The notes under the pieces: generated by a model
Database searches by the model: none
Told to the model about the DNA's origin: nothing
What the model saw: the letters and a program-made list of their open reading frames with translations, nothing else
Shown: piece after piece, positions 38,232 through 46,869 of the stretch
Numbering within the stretch: the stretch's first letter is position 1
How the letters are laid out: every line of letters starts with the position of its first letter
Position numbers and translations under genes: made by a program
Assembly: GCF_026241315.1 (NCBI RefSeq)
Contig: NZ_JAPHNA010000006.1
Span: 1 to 64,000 of the forward strand
Length of the DNA stretch: 64,000 nt
From: Campylobacter sp. MIT 21-1684
GTDB lineage: Bacteria; Campylobacterota; Campylobacteria; Campylobacterales; Campylobacteraceae
Reading direction: 5' to 3'

Positions 38232-39990
38232 AGAATTTTGTGTCTTTTCAGACTTTTTTTACTATGATTTAGCTTTCAGCTTATATGCGCACAACCAAAA
38301 AGAAAGTCAAAGATGTTTTACACTCATAGAAAAATACAAAAATACATTCTATTTTATTCTTTGTGTGGAATATGAATTCTATCATTATTTATACAGTAAA
38401 ACATATAGAAGCACTCAACCGTATTTTTGTTGTTTTGCGTATAAAAAAAGAAAAAAATTCACTCCTTTAAAACTTGATGAAGAAGCTTTTTTACCTGAAG
38501 TAATACATACTTTAAACAAGCGTGAGTATAAAAAAAATTTTTTCCAAGTTAAAAAAGCTATTGCGAAAGGACAAAGCTATCAAGTTAATCTCACTCAAAG
38601 TTTTTGCTTTAAAAGTAAACTTGATGGTTTTTTTCTTTTCAATCTTCTACTTCCAAGACAAAACACAGTTTTTAAAGCATATATTAAAACCACTTCGAGT
38701 GAGATTCTTTCTTTTTCTCCCGAGCTTTTTTTTAAAATCAATAAAAAAAGAATTGTCGCAAAACCTATGAAAGGTACAGCTCCAAGAGATGAAAATCTTA
38801 AACTTGATAAACAAAGAAAGGCGTTTTTAAAACAGGATGATAAAAATCGCAGTGAAAATGTGATGATAACTGACCTTTTGCGCAATGATATTGCCAAACT
38901 CATCAAAAAAAACAGTCTCCAAGCAAAATTATTCCAACTTACAAGCTACCCTACTCTACATCAAATGAGTTCAACTGTAAAGGGTAAATTGCGTAAAGAA
39001 ATACAATTATATTCTATTTTTCAAGCTCTCTTTCCTTGCGGTTCTATAAGCGGTTGCCCAAAACTTGAAACCTTAAAACTTATTGAAAAACTTGAACAAA
39101 GAGAGCGAGGGATATATTGTGGTAGCATAGGACTTGTCCATAAAAAGAAAGCTAAATTTAGCGTTGCAATACGAACACTTCAAAAACGCGACTCAATCTA
39201 TCATTATAGCGTTGGAAGTGGTTTAGTATGGGATTCAAAATGTTATGATGAATTCAAAGAGCTTGAACTTAAAAGTGCCTTTTTACAGCCAAAAAAATAC
39301 TTTCTTTTTGAAACTCTTTTGTATAAAAATGGTACTATTCTCTTTTTAAAACAGCATTTACAAAGACTTATAAATTCGGGGCTAAAACTTGGTTTTAAGA
39401 CAAATAAACTCTCTAAGAATTTCCAAAATATTTTACACACTCAGACTAATTTCAAAGATTTCACTCATCTTAACCTTTATGAGATCAACAAAAAACTTTT
39501 TTTTGAACAACATTCTTTTTTATTTCCTTTTGATTGTGGCTTTGAAGAAGGAATAATACATATTGTTTTACACAAAAATGGAGAGTATGAACTCAATCAT
39601 TCTCCATTAAAAGAAAATACAAGCGATATATTGCTTATAAGCCCTATTACTCTGTATTCAAAAAGCGATAATCTTTTTCACAAAAGCTCTTTACGAAGCA
39701 TTTATGATACTCAAAGTATTCAATGGCAAAAAAATAGATGCTATGATCTTGCTTTTTTTAATGAAAAAAAAGAGCTTTGCGAAGGAACAAGAACAAATAT
39801 CATTATAAAGAAAGACAAGCAGTTTTACACACCTGCCCTGCAAAGTGGATTGCTTAATGGAATTTACCGCAATTTTTTATTAAAACTCAATATTATAAAA
39901 GAAAAAAGACTTTTCAAAGAAGATTTGCTTTATGCTGATGCTCTTTATTGCATCAATTCAGTAAGAGGCTTAAAAAAAGTAAGACTATGA
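38221..39990 (+). CDS. pabB: Bifunctional aminodeoxychorismate synthase component I / aminodeoxychorismate lyase
   Basis: 589 residues from the ATG at 38221, which follows AAGGAG within the end of xerH; the longer frame from 38206 lacks a site. The N-terminal two thirds is PabB. It contains SFSPELFFKI, MKGTAPRDENLKLD, RSENVMITDLLRNDIAKL, and FPCGSISGCPKLETLKLIEKLEQRERGIYCGSIGL, the chorismate-binding signatures. The C-terminal third (about 365-589) is a PabC-like class IV aminotransferase domain: a Lys-bearing region, then CEGTRTNIIIKKDKQFYTPALQSGLLNGIYR. With PabA it makes 4-amino-4-deoxychorismate and then p-aminobenzoate for folate. Such a PabBC fusion is known in Campylobacter. Overlaps pabA by 4 bp. 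Confidence 0.93.
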   Translation: MIHKEFCVFSDFFYYDLAFSLYAHNQKESQRCFTLIEKYKNTFYFILCVEYEFYHYLYSKTYRSTQPYFCCFAYKKRKKFTPLKLDEEAFLPEVIHTLNKREYKKNFFQVKKAIAKGQSYQVNLTQSFCFKSKLDGFFLFNLLLPRQNTVFKAYIKTTSSEILSFSPELFFKINKKRIVAKPMKGTAPRDENLKLDKQRKAFLKQDDKNRSENVMITDLLRNDIAKLIKKNSLQAKLFQLTSYPTLHQMSSTVKGKLRKEIQLYSIFQALFPCGSISGCPKLETLKLIEKLEQRERGIYCGSIGLVHKKKAKFSVAIRTLQKRDSIYHYSVGSGLVWDSKCYDEFKELELKSAFLQPKKYFLFETLLYKNGTILFLKQHLQRLINSGLKLGFKTNKLSKNFQNILHTQTNFKDFTHLNLYEINKKLFFEQHSFLFPFDCGFEEGIIHIVLHKNGEYELNHSPLKENTSDILLISPITLYSKSDNLFHKSSLRSIYDTQSIQWQKNRCYDLAFFNEKKELCEGTRTNIIIKKDKQFYTPALQSGLLNGIYRNFLLKLNIIKEKRLFKEDLLYADALYCINSVRGLKKVRL

Positions 39991-40556
39991 AAAAACGCGT
40001 TTTAATCATTGATAACTATGATTCTTTTACTCATACAATTGCTTTGTATCTTAAAGAATTAAACTGCAAAATTACAATTATTTACAACGATGAATTTCAA
40101 AAAGCAAAAGAACTCAAAAAATTTGATTTTTCACATCTCATCATCTCGCCGGGTCCAAATTCTCCAAAACAAGTTGCAGGCTCTCTTAAGGCTATTAAGT
40201 ATTTTAAAAAAACAAAAAAAATTCTAGGCATTTGTCTTGGTCATCAATGTATAGCAGAGGTTTTTGGTGGAAAAGTTGCGCAGTTGCATAATCCAACTCA
40301 CGGCAAAATAAGCACTTTACATTTTAAAAAAGAGAAGTTTTTTAGAGGTGTAAAGAAAAAACCTCAAATTTGTCTTTATCATTCTTTATATGTGGCGAAA
40401 ATGCCTAAAAACTGCAAGGTTTTAGCAAAAAGCGATGAAAAAGTTATTATGGCTTTAAGGCATAAAAAATACAATATTTTTGGCATTCAATTTCATCCTG
40501 AGTCTGTTTTAACACAAGAAGGCAAAAAAATACTTGCCAATTTTATTCGTCTTTAG
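39987..40556 (+). CDS. pabA: Aminodeoxychorismate synthase glutamine amidotransferase (PabA)
   Basis: 189 residues. Start at the ATG overlapping the pabB stop (ATGA). It is a class I glutamine amidotransferase: NYDSFTHTIALYL at the N-terminus, the oxyanion strand ISPGPNSPKQ, the nucleophile in LGICLGHQCIAEVFGGKV (Cys about residue 79), and the His-Glu pair in FGIQFHPESVLT (about 167-170). It supplies ammonia from glutamine to PabB. A TrpG assignment is possible by sequence alone, but operon context with pabB favours PabA. The 3' end overlaps the convergent oxidoreductase gene by 14 bp. Confidence 0.93.
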   Translation: MKKRVLIIDNYDSFTHTIALYLKELNCKITIIYNDEFQKAKELKKFDFSHLIISPGPNSPKQVAGSLKAIKYFKKTKKILGICLGHQCIAEVFGGKVAQLHNPTHGKISTLHFKKEKFFRGVKKKPQICLYHSLYVAKMPKNCKVLAKSDEKVIMALRHKKYNIFGIQFHPESVLTQEGKKILANFIRL

Positions 40557-43347
40557 AACTGCTTTGCTGGTCTAAAAAATAGGCTATATGTTGCCACGAA
40601 AAACCGCTTTGCTCACTCAAACCTATTTCACAAGTACTTGAATTACTAAAACCTCGTTTAAGAGTAGTTTTTCTATAAAAATTCGTAAAATTTTGAGTTG
40701 CGTTTTTGCTGAGTTCTGGAATAAAAAAACCTTTATAACCAGAAAAACCGCAACAAGCCATTTGGTCTTTAAATATCTCCCCTCTTGTGCAGAGTTTTGC
40801 TAATTTCAACATAGTATCTTCAAGTCCAAGTTTTTTACTAGCACACATAGTATAAATACCGACATTCTCATCACTCTTAGAAAAACGAAGTCTTGGAGCT
40901 AATACTTCAAGCAAATATTCGCTTAAATCATAAATTTCAAATTTTTCATCTTGAAATACCTTTTTCATCTCAGCACTGCAAGCACCGTGATCAAGGACTA
41001 TTTTAAAATTCATCTGTTCAAAAAACTCTTTATTTTGCATAAAGAGTTTTTCTTTTGAGTGATGAAAATCGCTAAAAGCCTTACCACAACACATTGAAGT
41101 TATTTGTTTTGGATATATAACATTAATTTTTGCTTTTTTACATAAACTCTCAAATACTTCTTGCAAAGTCCTCATATCATAAGCAAATCCTGATGGACGA
41201 AAAACTCTGTTTAAACAACTTGTAAAGTACAAAACACTCTCATCAAAGCCAAAGTTTTTATTTTTAAATTGAAAAACACTAGCTTTTGGAGTGTTTTTCA
41301 AAAAGACAGGAAAAGATTTGAATTGTTTGTGAAGCCAAAAACTTGATTTGTGCATTTTTTCAGCCCCAACAAAATGGGAAAAAGTCAAAGAAGCTTTGGC
41401 AATATTTAAAGTTTTACTAAAATTTGAGGAAGTAAAATTAGCAATCTTCTTAGAAATCTTACCTTGAGTGTTATGTTTATACCTAAGAGCTATTTGGGCT
41501 GTATCAATACCAACAGGACAGAGTTCTTCGCACATTGAACAGGTGGCGCAAGTTTGAATGCTAAAATATTCTAGTCCTTGTTTTAATTCTAAAAGCAATT
41601 TTTTACTTTGCTCATCAATTTTCCCCTCAAGCCTTTTTATTTCTCTTTGTAAGGCTATTCTCTGTCTTGGACTTAGGGTAAATTTATGCGAAGGACAATT
41701 TTTTTCACAAAAACCACATTCTACACAATCATTTAAAAATTCATCTACAAGGGTAGCTTGTTTAATATTTTTTTTATAAATCTCTTTATCATCACTAATA
41801 ATAACATCGGGATTTAACAGTCCTTTTGGATCAAAAATAGCTTTTATTTTTCTGTGGAGTTGGTAAGCTTTCTTACCCCATTCAAGCTCTACAAAAGGAG
41901 CGATCATTCTGCCTGTTCCGTGCTCTGCTTTAATACTACCTCCAAGCTTTACAACCTTTTGCGCCATCTCCTCAACAAGTTGTGAAAAATTTTCAAATTC
42001 CTCTTTTTGTGTTAAAACAGGGGTGATGATAAAATGTATATTCCCGGCTAAAGCGTGTCCAAAAATGATTCCATTATTTTCAAAACCATATTTTTTAAAG
42101 AGTTTTTGAATTTGAAGTATCCCTTTGCCTAAGTCCTTGATTTCAAAACAAATATCCTCTGTAATTACAGAAGATTCAGCTCTTTTTGATGTAGCAGCTA
42201 TTGGAAAAAGTCCTTTGCGAATCTTCCACCAAGAAGCATACACTTGTTCATCAAAGGAAAATTCAAATGGCAAACAAGTAGGACACATTTTCAAAACCTC
42301 TTTGATTTTTTTTACTTGTTTTTCTAAGTTCTTTCTGTCATCGCTTTCACTTTGTATTAAGATACAGCTTGTCCCTTGTGTTAGGTTCATAAGTACTTTT
42401 GGGACTCCTTTAAATTTACTTGCAGCCTTTAAAGAAGCATAATCCATAATCTCTGCACTTGAAATAAAATCATTCAAAGTAGAAAGCACTTCAACAGCTT
42501 TAGCTGCTTGAAGTATATCTTCATAAAAAAGCAAGGCACAGGCTTTAAATGGCGAATCTTTAACGCATTGTAATTCTACACTAGAAACAAAACCTAAAGT
42601 CCCCTCACTTCCAACAAATAAATGCGCAATAATATCAATAGGATCTTCAAAATCAAGGAGAGAATTTAAACTATAACCTGTTGTATTTTTGATTTTATAT
42701 TTTTTTTCTATAAGTTGTTTTAATTCCTCATCCTGAAGAATCTCTTGTCGTAATTTTAGCACTTGTTCTATGAGTGTGGCGTGTGTTTTTTTAAAGGTTT
42801 CAACACTTAAAATATCAGCAGTATCAAGCACACAACCATCATTTAAAATCACTCGTATAGATTGCAAGGTATTATAAGAATTCTGTTGTACCCCACAGCA
42901 CATTCCACTTGAGTTGTTATTAACGATCCCACCAATTTGCGCTGCTGCCAAAGTGGCTGGATCAGGTCCTATTTTTTTAGCAAAGGGTTTTAAAAGTTCA
43001 TTGGCATTTTGCCCTATTACTCCACAATCAAGCCTTATTGAATGTACATTTTTATCAATGGTAATATTTTGCCAAGAATGATCAAGTATAACCAAAATGC
43101 TTTCACACGAACTTTGTCCGCTTAAACTTGTCCCTGCACCACGAAAACATAGAGGAGTATTATATTTGTTTGAAAGTTTATAAGCTTGGATAATTTCTGC
43201 TTCATTTTGTACCATTACTACAAGCTGTGGTACATAGCTATAACACGAGGCTTCAACGCCATAACAAAAACGTCTCAAATAATCTTTATAAATTCTTTCT
43301 TTAAAAATTTTTTTTGCTTCTTTATAGAAACCATTGTAATCCTGCAT
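40543..43347 (-). CDS. FAD/Fe-S lactate dehydrogenase-type oxidoreductase (GlcD-GlpC-like fusion)
   Basis: 934 residues combining two modules. The N-terminal half is a PCMH/VAO-type FAD oxidase: LCFRGAGTSLSGQSSCESILVILDHSW (about 60-86), IGPDPATLAAAQIGGIVNNNSSGMCCG, FVGSEGTLGFVSSVELQ. The FAD_oxidase_C part contains NIHFIITP and KAEHGTGRMIAPFVELEWG (about 460-480). The C-terminal half has two ferredoxin motifs (CVECGFCEKNCP about 528; CATCSMCEELCPVG about 585) and two CCG domains (ITSMCCGKAFSDFHH; MACCGFSGYKG). It is a membrane-associated, NAD-independent 2-hydroxyacid dehydrogenase feeding the quinone pool. C. jejuni Cj1585c of this build was reported to oxidise lactate. The stereospecificity here is open. 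Single gene with its own promoter space at 43348-43434. Confidence 0.9.
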   Translation of the reverse strand: MQDYNGFYKEAKKIFKERIYKDYLRRFCYGVEASCYSYVPQLVVMVQNEAEIIQAYKLSNKYNTPLCFRGAGTSLSGQSSCESILVILDHSWQNITIDKNVHSIRLDCGVIGQNANELLKPFAKKIGPDPATLAAAQIGGIVNNNSSGMCCGVQQNSYNTLQSIRVILNDGCVLDTADILSVETFKKTHATLIEQVLKLRQEILQDEELKQLIEKKYKIKNTTGYSLNSLLDFEDPIDIIAHLFVGSEGTLGFVSSVELQCVKDSPFKACALLFYEDILQAAKAVEVLSTLNDFISSAEIMDYASLKAASKFKGVPKVLMNLTQGTSCILIQSESDDRKNLEKQVKKIKEVLKMCPTCLPFEFSFDEQVYASWWKIRKGLFPIAATSKRAESSVITEDICFEIKDLGKGILQIQKLFKKYGFENNGIIFGHALAGNIHFIITPVLTQKEEFENFSQLVEEMAQKVVKLGGSIKAEHGTGRMIAPFVELEWGKKAYQLHRKIKAIFDPKGLLNPDVIISDDKEIYKKNIKQATLVDEFLNDCVECGFCEKNCPSHKFTLSPRQRIALQREIKRLEGKIDEQSKKLLLELKQGLEYFSIQTCATCSMCEELCPVGIDTAQIALRYKHNTQGKISKKIANFTSSNFSKTLNIAKASLTFSHFVGAEKMHKSSFWLHKQFKSFPVFLKNTPKASVFQFKNKNFGFDESVLYFTSCLNRVFRPSGFAYDMRTLQEVFESLCKKAKINVIYPKQITSMCCGKAFSDFHHSKEKLFMQNKEFFEQMNFKIVLDHGACSAEMKKVFQDEKFEIYDLSEYLLEVLAPRLRFSKSDENVGIYTMCASKKLGLEDTMLKLAKLCTRGEIFKDQMACCGFSGYKGFFIPELSKNATQNFTNFYRKTTLKRGFSNSSTCEIGLSEQSGFSWQHIAYFLDQQSSSKDE

Positions 43348-43434
43348 TGCATTTCCTTTTTTTTGTATAAACAGCGTAAAATCATACTCTTTATTTCAAA
43401 AAAAGACAACCTCATTAACAATAAAAGCTCTGCT

Positions 43435-43563
43435 ATGAAAGATTGTTATAAATACCCATACAACTTAGAAAAAATAAGAAAGAGAATAAAAGCTATGAGA
43501 GCTAAAAAAAGAAAACAAAGTAAGCCTTTTTTCTTACAAAGAATAAAGGCTTCTATTAATTGA
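43435..43563 (+). CDS. Possible small basic protein (42 aa)
   Basis: A 42-residue frame beginning ATGAAAGATTG and ending TGA. It is very basic (about fourteen Lys/Arg; RKRIKAMRAKKRKQSKPF), preceded by the motif KYPYNLEKI. No clear ribosome-binding site is present, and the frame stays open further upstream without a better start. The bias toward Lys/Arg suggests RNA or DNA contact if real. Listed with low confidence because the composition may reflect A-rich DNA. Confidence 0.3.
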   Translation: MKDCYKYPYNLEKIRKRIKAMRAKKRKQSKPFFLQRIKASIN

Positions 43564-43619
43564 GCAATGAAAGATTCTAGCATTGTAACTCCACTATTTT
43601 ATTTTCATAACCTAATTAT

Positions 43620-44129
43620 TCAAGCATTTGCTAAAAGTTCTTTTAAAAGTTTATTTTTTGCTTGATTGTGGAATTTTTTGAGGCAATCTGGATTTTGTAC
43701 TTGATAGTTATTTTTCTTTTGTGAAAGACTAATTCTTGTAGCACTATAATCTGCATCTACTTCAATATAAGTACGTTCATTTCGTTTTTCAACTAGAGCT
43801 CCTTTTGCCTCATCGTAGATAAACTTTATATCATATTCCACCCATTTTGTAATGATGGGAATAGTATAAAAAATAGGTAAACTATCTTCTTCTTCTCTGG
43901 TCAAACGTTCAATACGCCTGTATTTTATGTGTGAGGTTTGCACTACTTGTTTATGAGCTTTTTCCTCATAGATAAAACTAGTGGTGTCTGATATGATTTT
44001 TTGGGACAAAGTTTCAGCTTGAACGGAAGTAAAACTTTCTTCATAGTATTCAAAAACAGAAAAACAATTTGCACCTCCAGCAAATAAAACCCTATTAGTT
44101 GGTGTAAATGTAGTATTTTGAATTTCCAT
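43620..44129 (-). CDS. Hypothetical protein in the sigma-54 transcription unit (169 aa)
   Basis: Unrecognised. 169 residues, soluble, with no signal peptide; ATG after GGGAG (44136-44140 on the plus strand reads CTCCC). Beta-rich middle (HIKYRRIERLTREEEDSLPIFYTIPIITKWVEYDIKFIYDEA) and a lysine-rich C-terminal helix. It lies 111 bp downstream of the 349-residue gene, on the same strand, with no promoter I can identify between them. It is therefore probably transcribed from the sigma-54 promoter at 45.33 kb and may belong to the flagellar regulon. Function unknown; a partner or chaperone of the upstream protein is one possibility. Confidence 0.6.
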   Translation of the reverse strand: MEIQNTTFTPTNRVLFAGGANCFSVFEYYEESFTSVQAETLSQKIISDTTSFIYEEKAHKQVVQTSHIKYRRIERLTREEEDSLPIFYTIPIITKWVEYDIKFIYDEAKGALVEKRNERTYIEVDADYSATRISLSQKKNNYQVQNPDCLKKFHNQAKNKLLKELLANA

Positions 44130-44147
44130 TATCTTTACTCCCTATTA

Positions 44148-44231
44148 AAATCTATAAAAACTTTGAAACGCTCTTTGAGCTTCGTTTAAAAATGGCTGTC
44201 CTGCCTTATTAATCGAATCGGTAAAAACGCT
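44148..44231 (-). other. Coding-like tail in frame after the stop of the 349-residue gene
   Basis: Reading on in the same frame past the TGA (44241-44243), after a second stop (TAA, 44232-44234), 28 sense codons follow. They include INKAGQPFLNEAQRAFQ and FYRF, then TAA at 44145. The sequence looks like a conserved C-terminal helix, which suggests recent truncation of the upstream gene or a lost extension. Confidence 0.35.
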
Positions 44232-44240
44232 TTAACCAAG

Positions 44241-45290
44241 TCAAACACTTTTTAATACTCTTTGCAACATTTCATCTTGTTGGTATTTTGTTGAGATAGT
44301 GTTTGATTTTATATGATGGGTGGAATTGTGCATAGAATCATTCTTTTGTATTCCGCTAGAAGTTTCAAGTAAAAACATTTCAAAAAGATTTTGTATGTTT
44401 GCAGCATACTGTTCATAGTACAGATTTATAGAATGAGTAAACATATTGCTAATGTTTTGCTCTTGTGAAATTGTTTGGGTAAAATTGCGTACATTTTGAG
44501 ATTCCTCAAGTTTTTCAGATTCAAACTCTCTTTTGGCTATCAATTCAAGGATTTCTAAGTGTTTATAAAATGTATCAAAAAAACTTGACGAAGAATCTTG
44601 TCCATCTATCTTTTTTTTCAAAAACCCAAAATAATTATCTGTATCTCCTCTTACATAGTCTTTTGCAAGTTCATCTAAGGATCTTTGAGCGTCTTGATTA
44701 AAAAAACCAGAATATCTTCTTGTTGTCATAGAATTCGCCAATCTCTTATCTTCTTCATTTGTAATCAAAAATTCCATAAAAAGTTTTGATATATTTATTT
44801 TCTCGCCTTTTGAATCTATAAATTCGCTAGAAGCAGAAACATATTTTCCATCATAATGAATCTTTACTTCAAAAAAATCAATATTTTTATCTTTCATATA
44901 GTCTTGATGACTGAATAATTCGTCCGATAAAAACTTAAGTAATTGTTTTTGTTGTTCTTTGCTTAAAGAATGCCACTCAACCTTTTCATTTGTATCAGCA
45001 TTACTAAGCGAATTTAAAGCATTAGCAATCTTGGGAAAATTCTCTTTAGCAAGGTCTTTAGCAGGAAGCAAAGATTCAAGATCTTCTTTAATGTTTTCAA
45101 GAGTATTGTTTGCTTTTGTTTCTTGCATTATTTCTTGCTCTTTTTGTATTTCACTATTTTTTACTTGAAGTTCTTTTTCCAAGTTTTGTTGAAAATTTGT
45201 CTTATTTTCAAGATTGTATGTTGAAAAAGAATTTGTTTGATTGCGAATGTGATTTGACAATGGATTGAATGTTTGAAAGCTTAAGTTCAT
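44241..45290 (-). CDS. Sigma-54-controlled hypothetical protein (349 aa), candidate flagellar co-expressed protein
   Basis: 349 residues, no Sec signal and no membrane segment. The N-terminus is Asn/Gln/Ser/Thr-rich and apparently unstructured (MNLSFQTFNPLSNHIRNQTN). A Lys/Glu coiled-coil segment follows (about 35-75), then a folded helical domain (about 95-270). An unstructured N-terminus and a sigma-54 promoter are what one sees in Campylobacter proteins exported through the flagellum (Cia and Fed proteins), so this may be a secreted effector or filament-associated protein; that is inference. I do not recognise the family. Good start: ATG after AAGGAG (CTCCTT at 45297-45302). The stop is followed in frame by a coding-like tail, so the C-terminus may be shortened. 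Confidence 0.7.
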   Translation of the reverse strand: MNLSFQTFNPLSNHIRNQTNSFSTYNLENKTNFQQNLEKELQVKNSEIQKEQEIMQETKANNTLENIKEDLESLLPAKDLAKENFPKIANALNSLSNADTNEKVEWHSLSKEQQKQLLKFLSDELFSHQDYMKDKNIDFFEVKIHYDGKYVSASSEFIDSKGEKINISKLFMEFLITNEEDKRLANSMTTRRYSGFFNQDAQRSLDELAKDYVRGDTDNYFGFLKKKIDGQDSSSSFFDTFYKHLEILELIAKREFESEKLEESQNVRNFTQTISQEQNISNMFTHSINLYYEQYAANIQNLFEMFLLETSSGIQKNDSMHNSTHHIKSNTISTKYQQDEMLQRVLKSV

Positions 45291-45325
45291 TGCTTACTCC
45301 TTAAAAATTTATTCTACAAAGAAAC

Positions 45326-45342
45326 AAGCAAAAAGTGTGCCA
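45326..45342 (-). promoter_or_regulatory. Sigma-54 promoter of the 349-residue gene
   Basis: On the minus strand TGGCACACTTTTTGCTT, a perfect fit to TGGCAC-N5-TTGCTT. The -12 GC lies about 38 bp upstream of the ATG, leaving a short leader with AAGGAG. It places an uncharacterised gene under RpoN, the regulator of rod, hook and minor flagellin genes in Campylobacter. Confidence 0.85.
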
Positions 45343-45356
45343 TATTTTATGGCAAC

Positions 45357-45899
45357 TTAGAATCTATTACGATCAAGGACTGCCCTTTCATATCTTTTAT
45401 AGGCATTATATCCTTCTGTAATGGCTCTGCTTGCATACACTATTTTTGGATCAAAATTGTATACTTGTTTTTCAGTAAAAGCTAAAGCTTTATTTAAATG
45501 ATTTGTAATTTTTGGTTTGTGTGTTTTAAAATCATAAGGGATAAAAAGATATTCGTACCCGCTATAATTAAAAAATCTAGGATGTTCTGTATAGCTTCTA
45601 TACTCTACTTTAAAATAAGTAAAACCATAAAGTTTATCAAGCTGGTCAGGATGAACTTCACCTCTAGCTATAAATGAGCCATAAACATTCCCCAAAGAAT
45701 CGTGTTTTAAATTTTTTGTATCAACTAAACCTGTTATCCAGTAATATCCTCCCTTAACCTGTGCCATTTCTTCATCATTTAAAAGTTTTACACCTTGAGA
45801 ATTCGAATGTAAAGTACCATTACTTGCTAAAGCAAGTACATCTTTTGCATTGAGTGTACTAAGGCTTAGAAAGAATAAAACCAAACAAAGTTTTTTCAT
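45357..45899 (-). CDS. Secreted protein with Sec signal plus double-glycine leader
   Basis: 180 residues. A Sec signal peptide (MKKLCLVLFFLSLSTLNA-KD) leads into about 33 residues ending in LLNDEEMAQVKGG. That stretch matches the bacteriocin-type double-glycine leader at every key position: Leu -12, Glu -8, Met -7, Val -4, Gly -2, Gly -1. The remaining 130 or so residues (beginning YYWITGLVD) are Tyr- and Phe-rich, without cysteine, and look like a folded beta-containing domain ending in a charged helix. Ribosome-binding site AAGGAG is seven bases before ATG. It is divergent from a beta-barrel gene followed by a periplasmic C39 peptidase, the enzyme class that cuts after GG. The natural reading is that it crosses the inner membrane by Sec, is clipped in the periplasm and is then exported or anchored. 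Family not recognised. Confidence 0.75.
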   Translation of the reverse strand: MKKLCLVLFFLSLSTLNAKDVLALASNGTLHSNSQGVKLLNDEEMAQVKGGYYWITGLVDTKNLKHDSLGNVYGSFIARGEVHPDQLDKLYGFTYFKVEYRSYTEHPRFFNYSGYEYLFIPYDFKTHKPKITNHLNKALAFTEKQVYNFDPKIVYASRAITEGYNAYKRYERAVLDRNRF

Positions 45900-46024
45900 T
45901 TTTTACTCCTTTAATTGTTGTTTAATGTTTTATTATTAAGGAATAAAATAAATTTTGTCTTAAAAATTAAATAAAAATTTGATAGATTTTTTGTACTTAA
46001 ATCACTCAAATAAGGAATTTGTAA

Positions 46025-46866
46025 ATGAAAAAAATCATTCTTCTTTTGCTTTGTACTCTGCATAGTTTCGCTTCTGACCCTATTACAATAGACAGCTTGT
46101 TTAAAAGACAATTAGGACTAAGAAGCATTAGCACTTTAGAATACATCAGCAGTGGCAATACTGATTTTTACAAAACCTATCCTTATGTCAGTGCTTATAA
46201 TGATGGCAAAAACTATACAGACAACCGCCAACTTTCCTTGCGTCAAACTTTGGTTTATTCTCTACACAAAAGCTTTGATCTAAGCTTGAGTGCTAGAGGA
46301 AGTTATGTGAGTAGTGATTATAGAACGGTAACTGGAGCTAGAGCAACAAGCGATACTTTGGAATTCAATTCTTTCAATCTGGGTTTTATTTATACGACTT
46401 CAAGTATTAGGGATTTCATTCCTCAATTTTCTTTTGATTTTAGCTTGTTTGATCGTATAAAAATGCTTGATGAAAAGAAAAATTTTACTGCTAAATCAGC
46501 TTCCTTGCAATTTGCTCTAAAAAGATATACAGACCCTTTGGTTGCTATGTAGGAATAGCATATAATGCTAATTTATATTTTAATGCAGGAAAGATTAACT
46601 TTGGAAATGCTCTTTTTGCAGGGTTTAATGGCTCTGTAATTCTTAGTCCTAAGGTTTCGCTTGATTTGGGTTTTCAACAAAGCTTTCAAGAAGCAAGCAA
46701 ACACAATGGTACAAAATACACTCAAAATTATTCCATTCCTACTCTTTCTTTAGGATTTACTTATAGTTTAACCGACAGGAGTGCCCTGTCAATTTCAGGT
46801 GCTTCAAGTAGTTCTTCCTCTGCACCAAATTCTGTTGTTTCTTTAAGCTTGTGGAGGAAATTTTAA
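46025..46866 (+). pseudogene. Outer-membrane beta-barrel protein, single-base frameshift
   Basis: The first frame (46025-46552) begins with a signal peptide (MKKIILLLLCTLHSFA-SD) and continues as alternating beta strands. It stops at TAG 46550-46552. From 46543 another frame carries straight on (CYVGIAYNANLYFNAGKINFG ... VVSLSLWRKF) to TAA at 46864-46866, ending in the C-terminal Phe typical of BAM substrates. Adding one T to CCCTTT (46534-46539) restores one protein of about 280 residues, reading DPFGCYVGIAYN. It should be a small channel-like barrel, perhaps an exporter or porin; no family is recognised. Strong ribosome-binding site (AAGGA, 46012-46016). The gene is 3 bp before the C39 peptidase gene. 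Broken or mis-sequenced; the short T run is not a usual phase-variation tract. Confidence 0.75.
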
Positions 46867-46869
46867 GCA

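Noticed and set aside
43186-43434. Upstream extension of the small basic frame at 43435
   Set aside because: The longer frame runs antisense through the start of the lactate dehydrogenase-type gene and has no ribosome-binding site.
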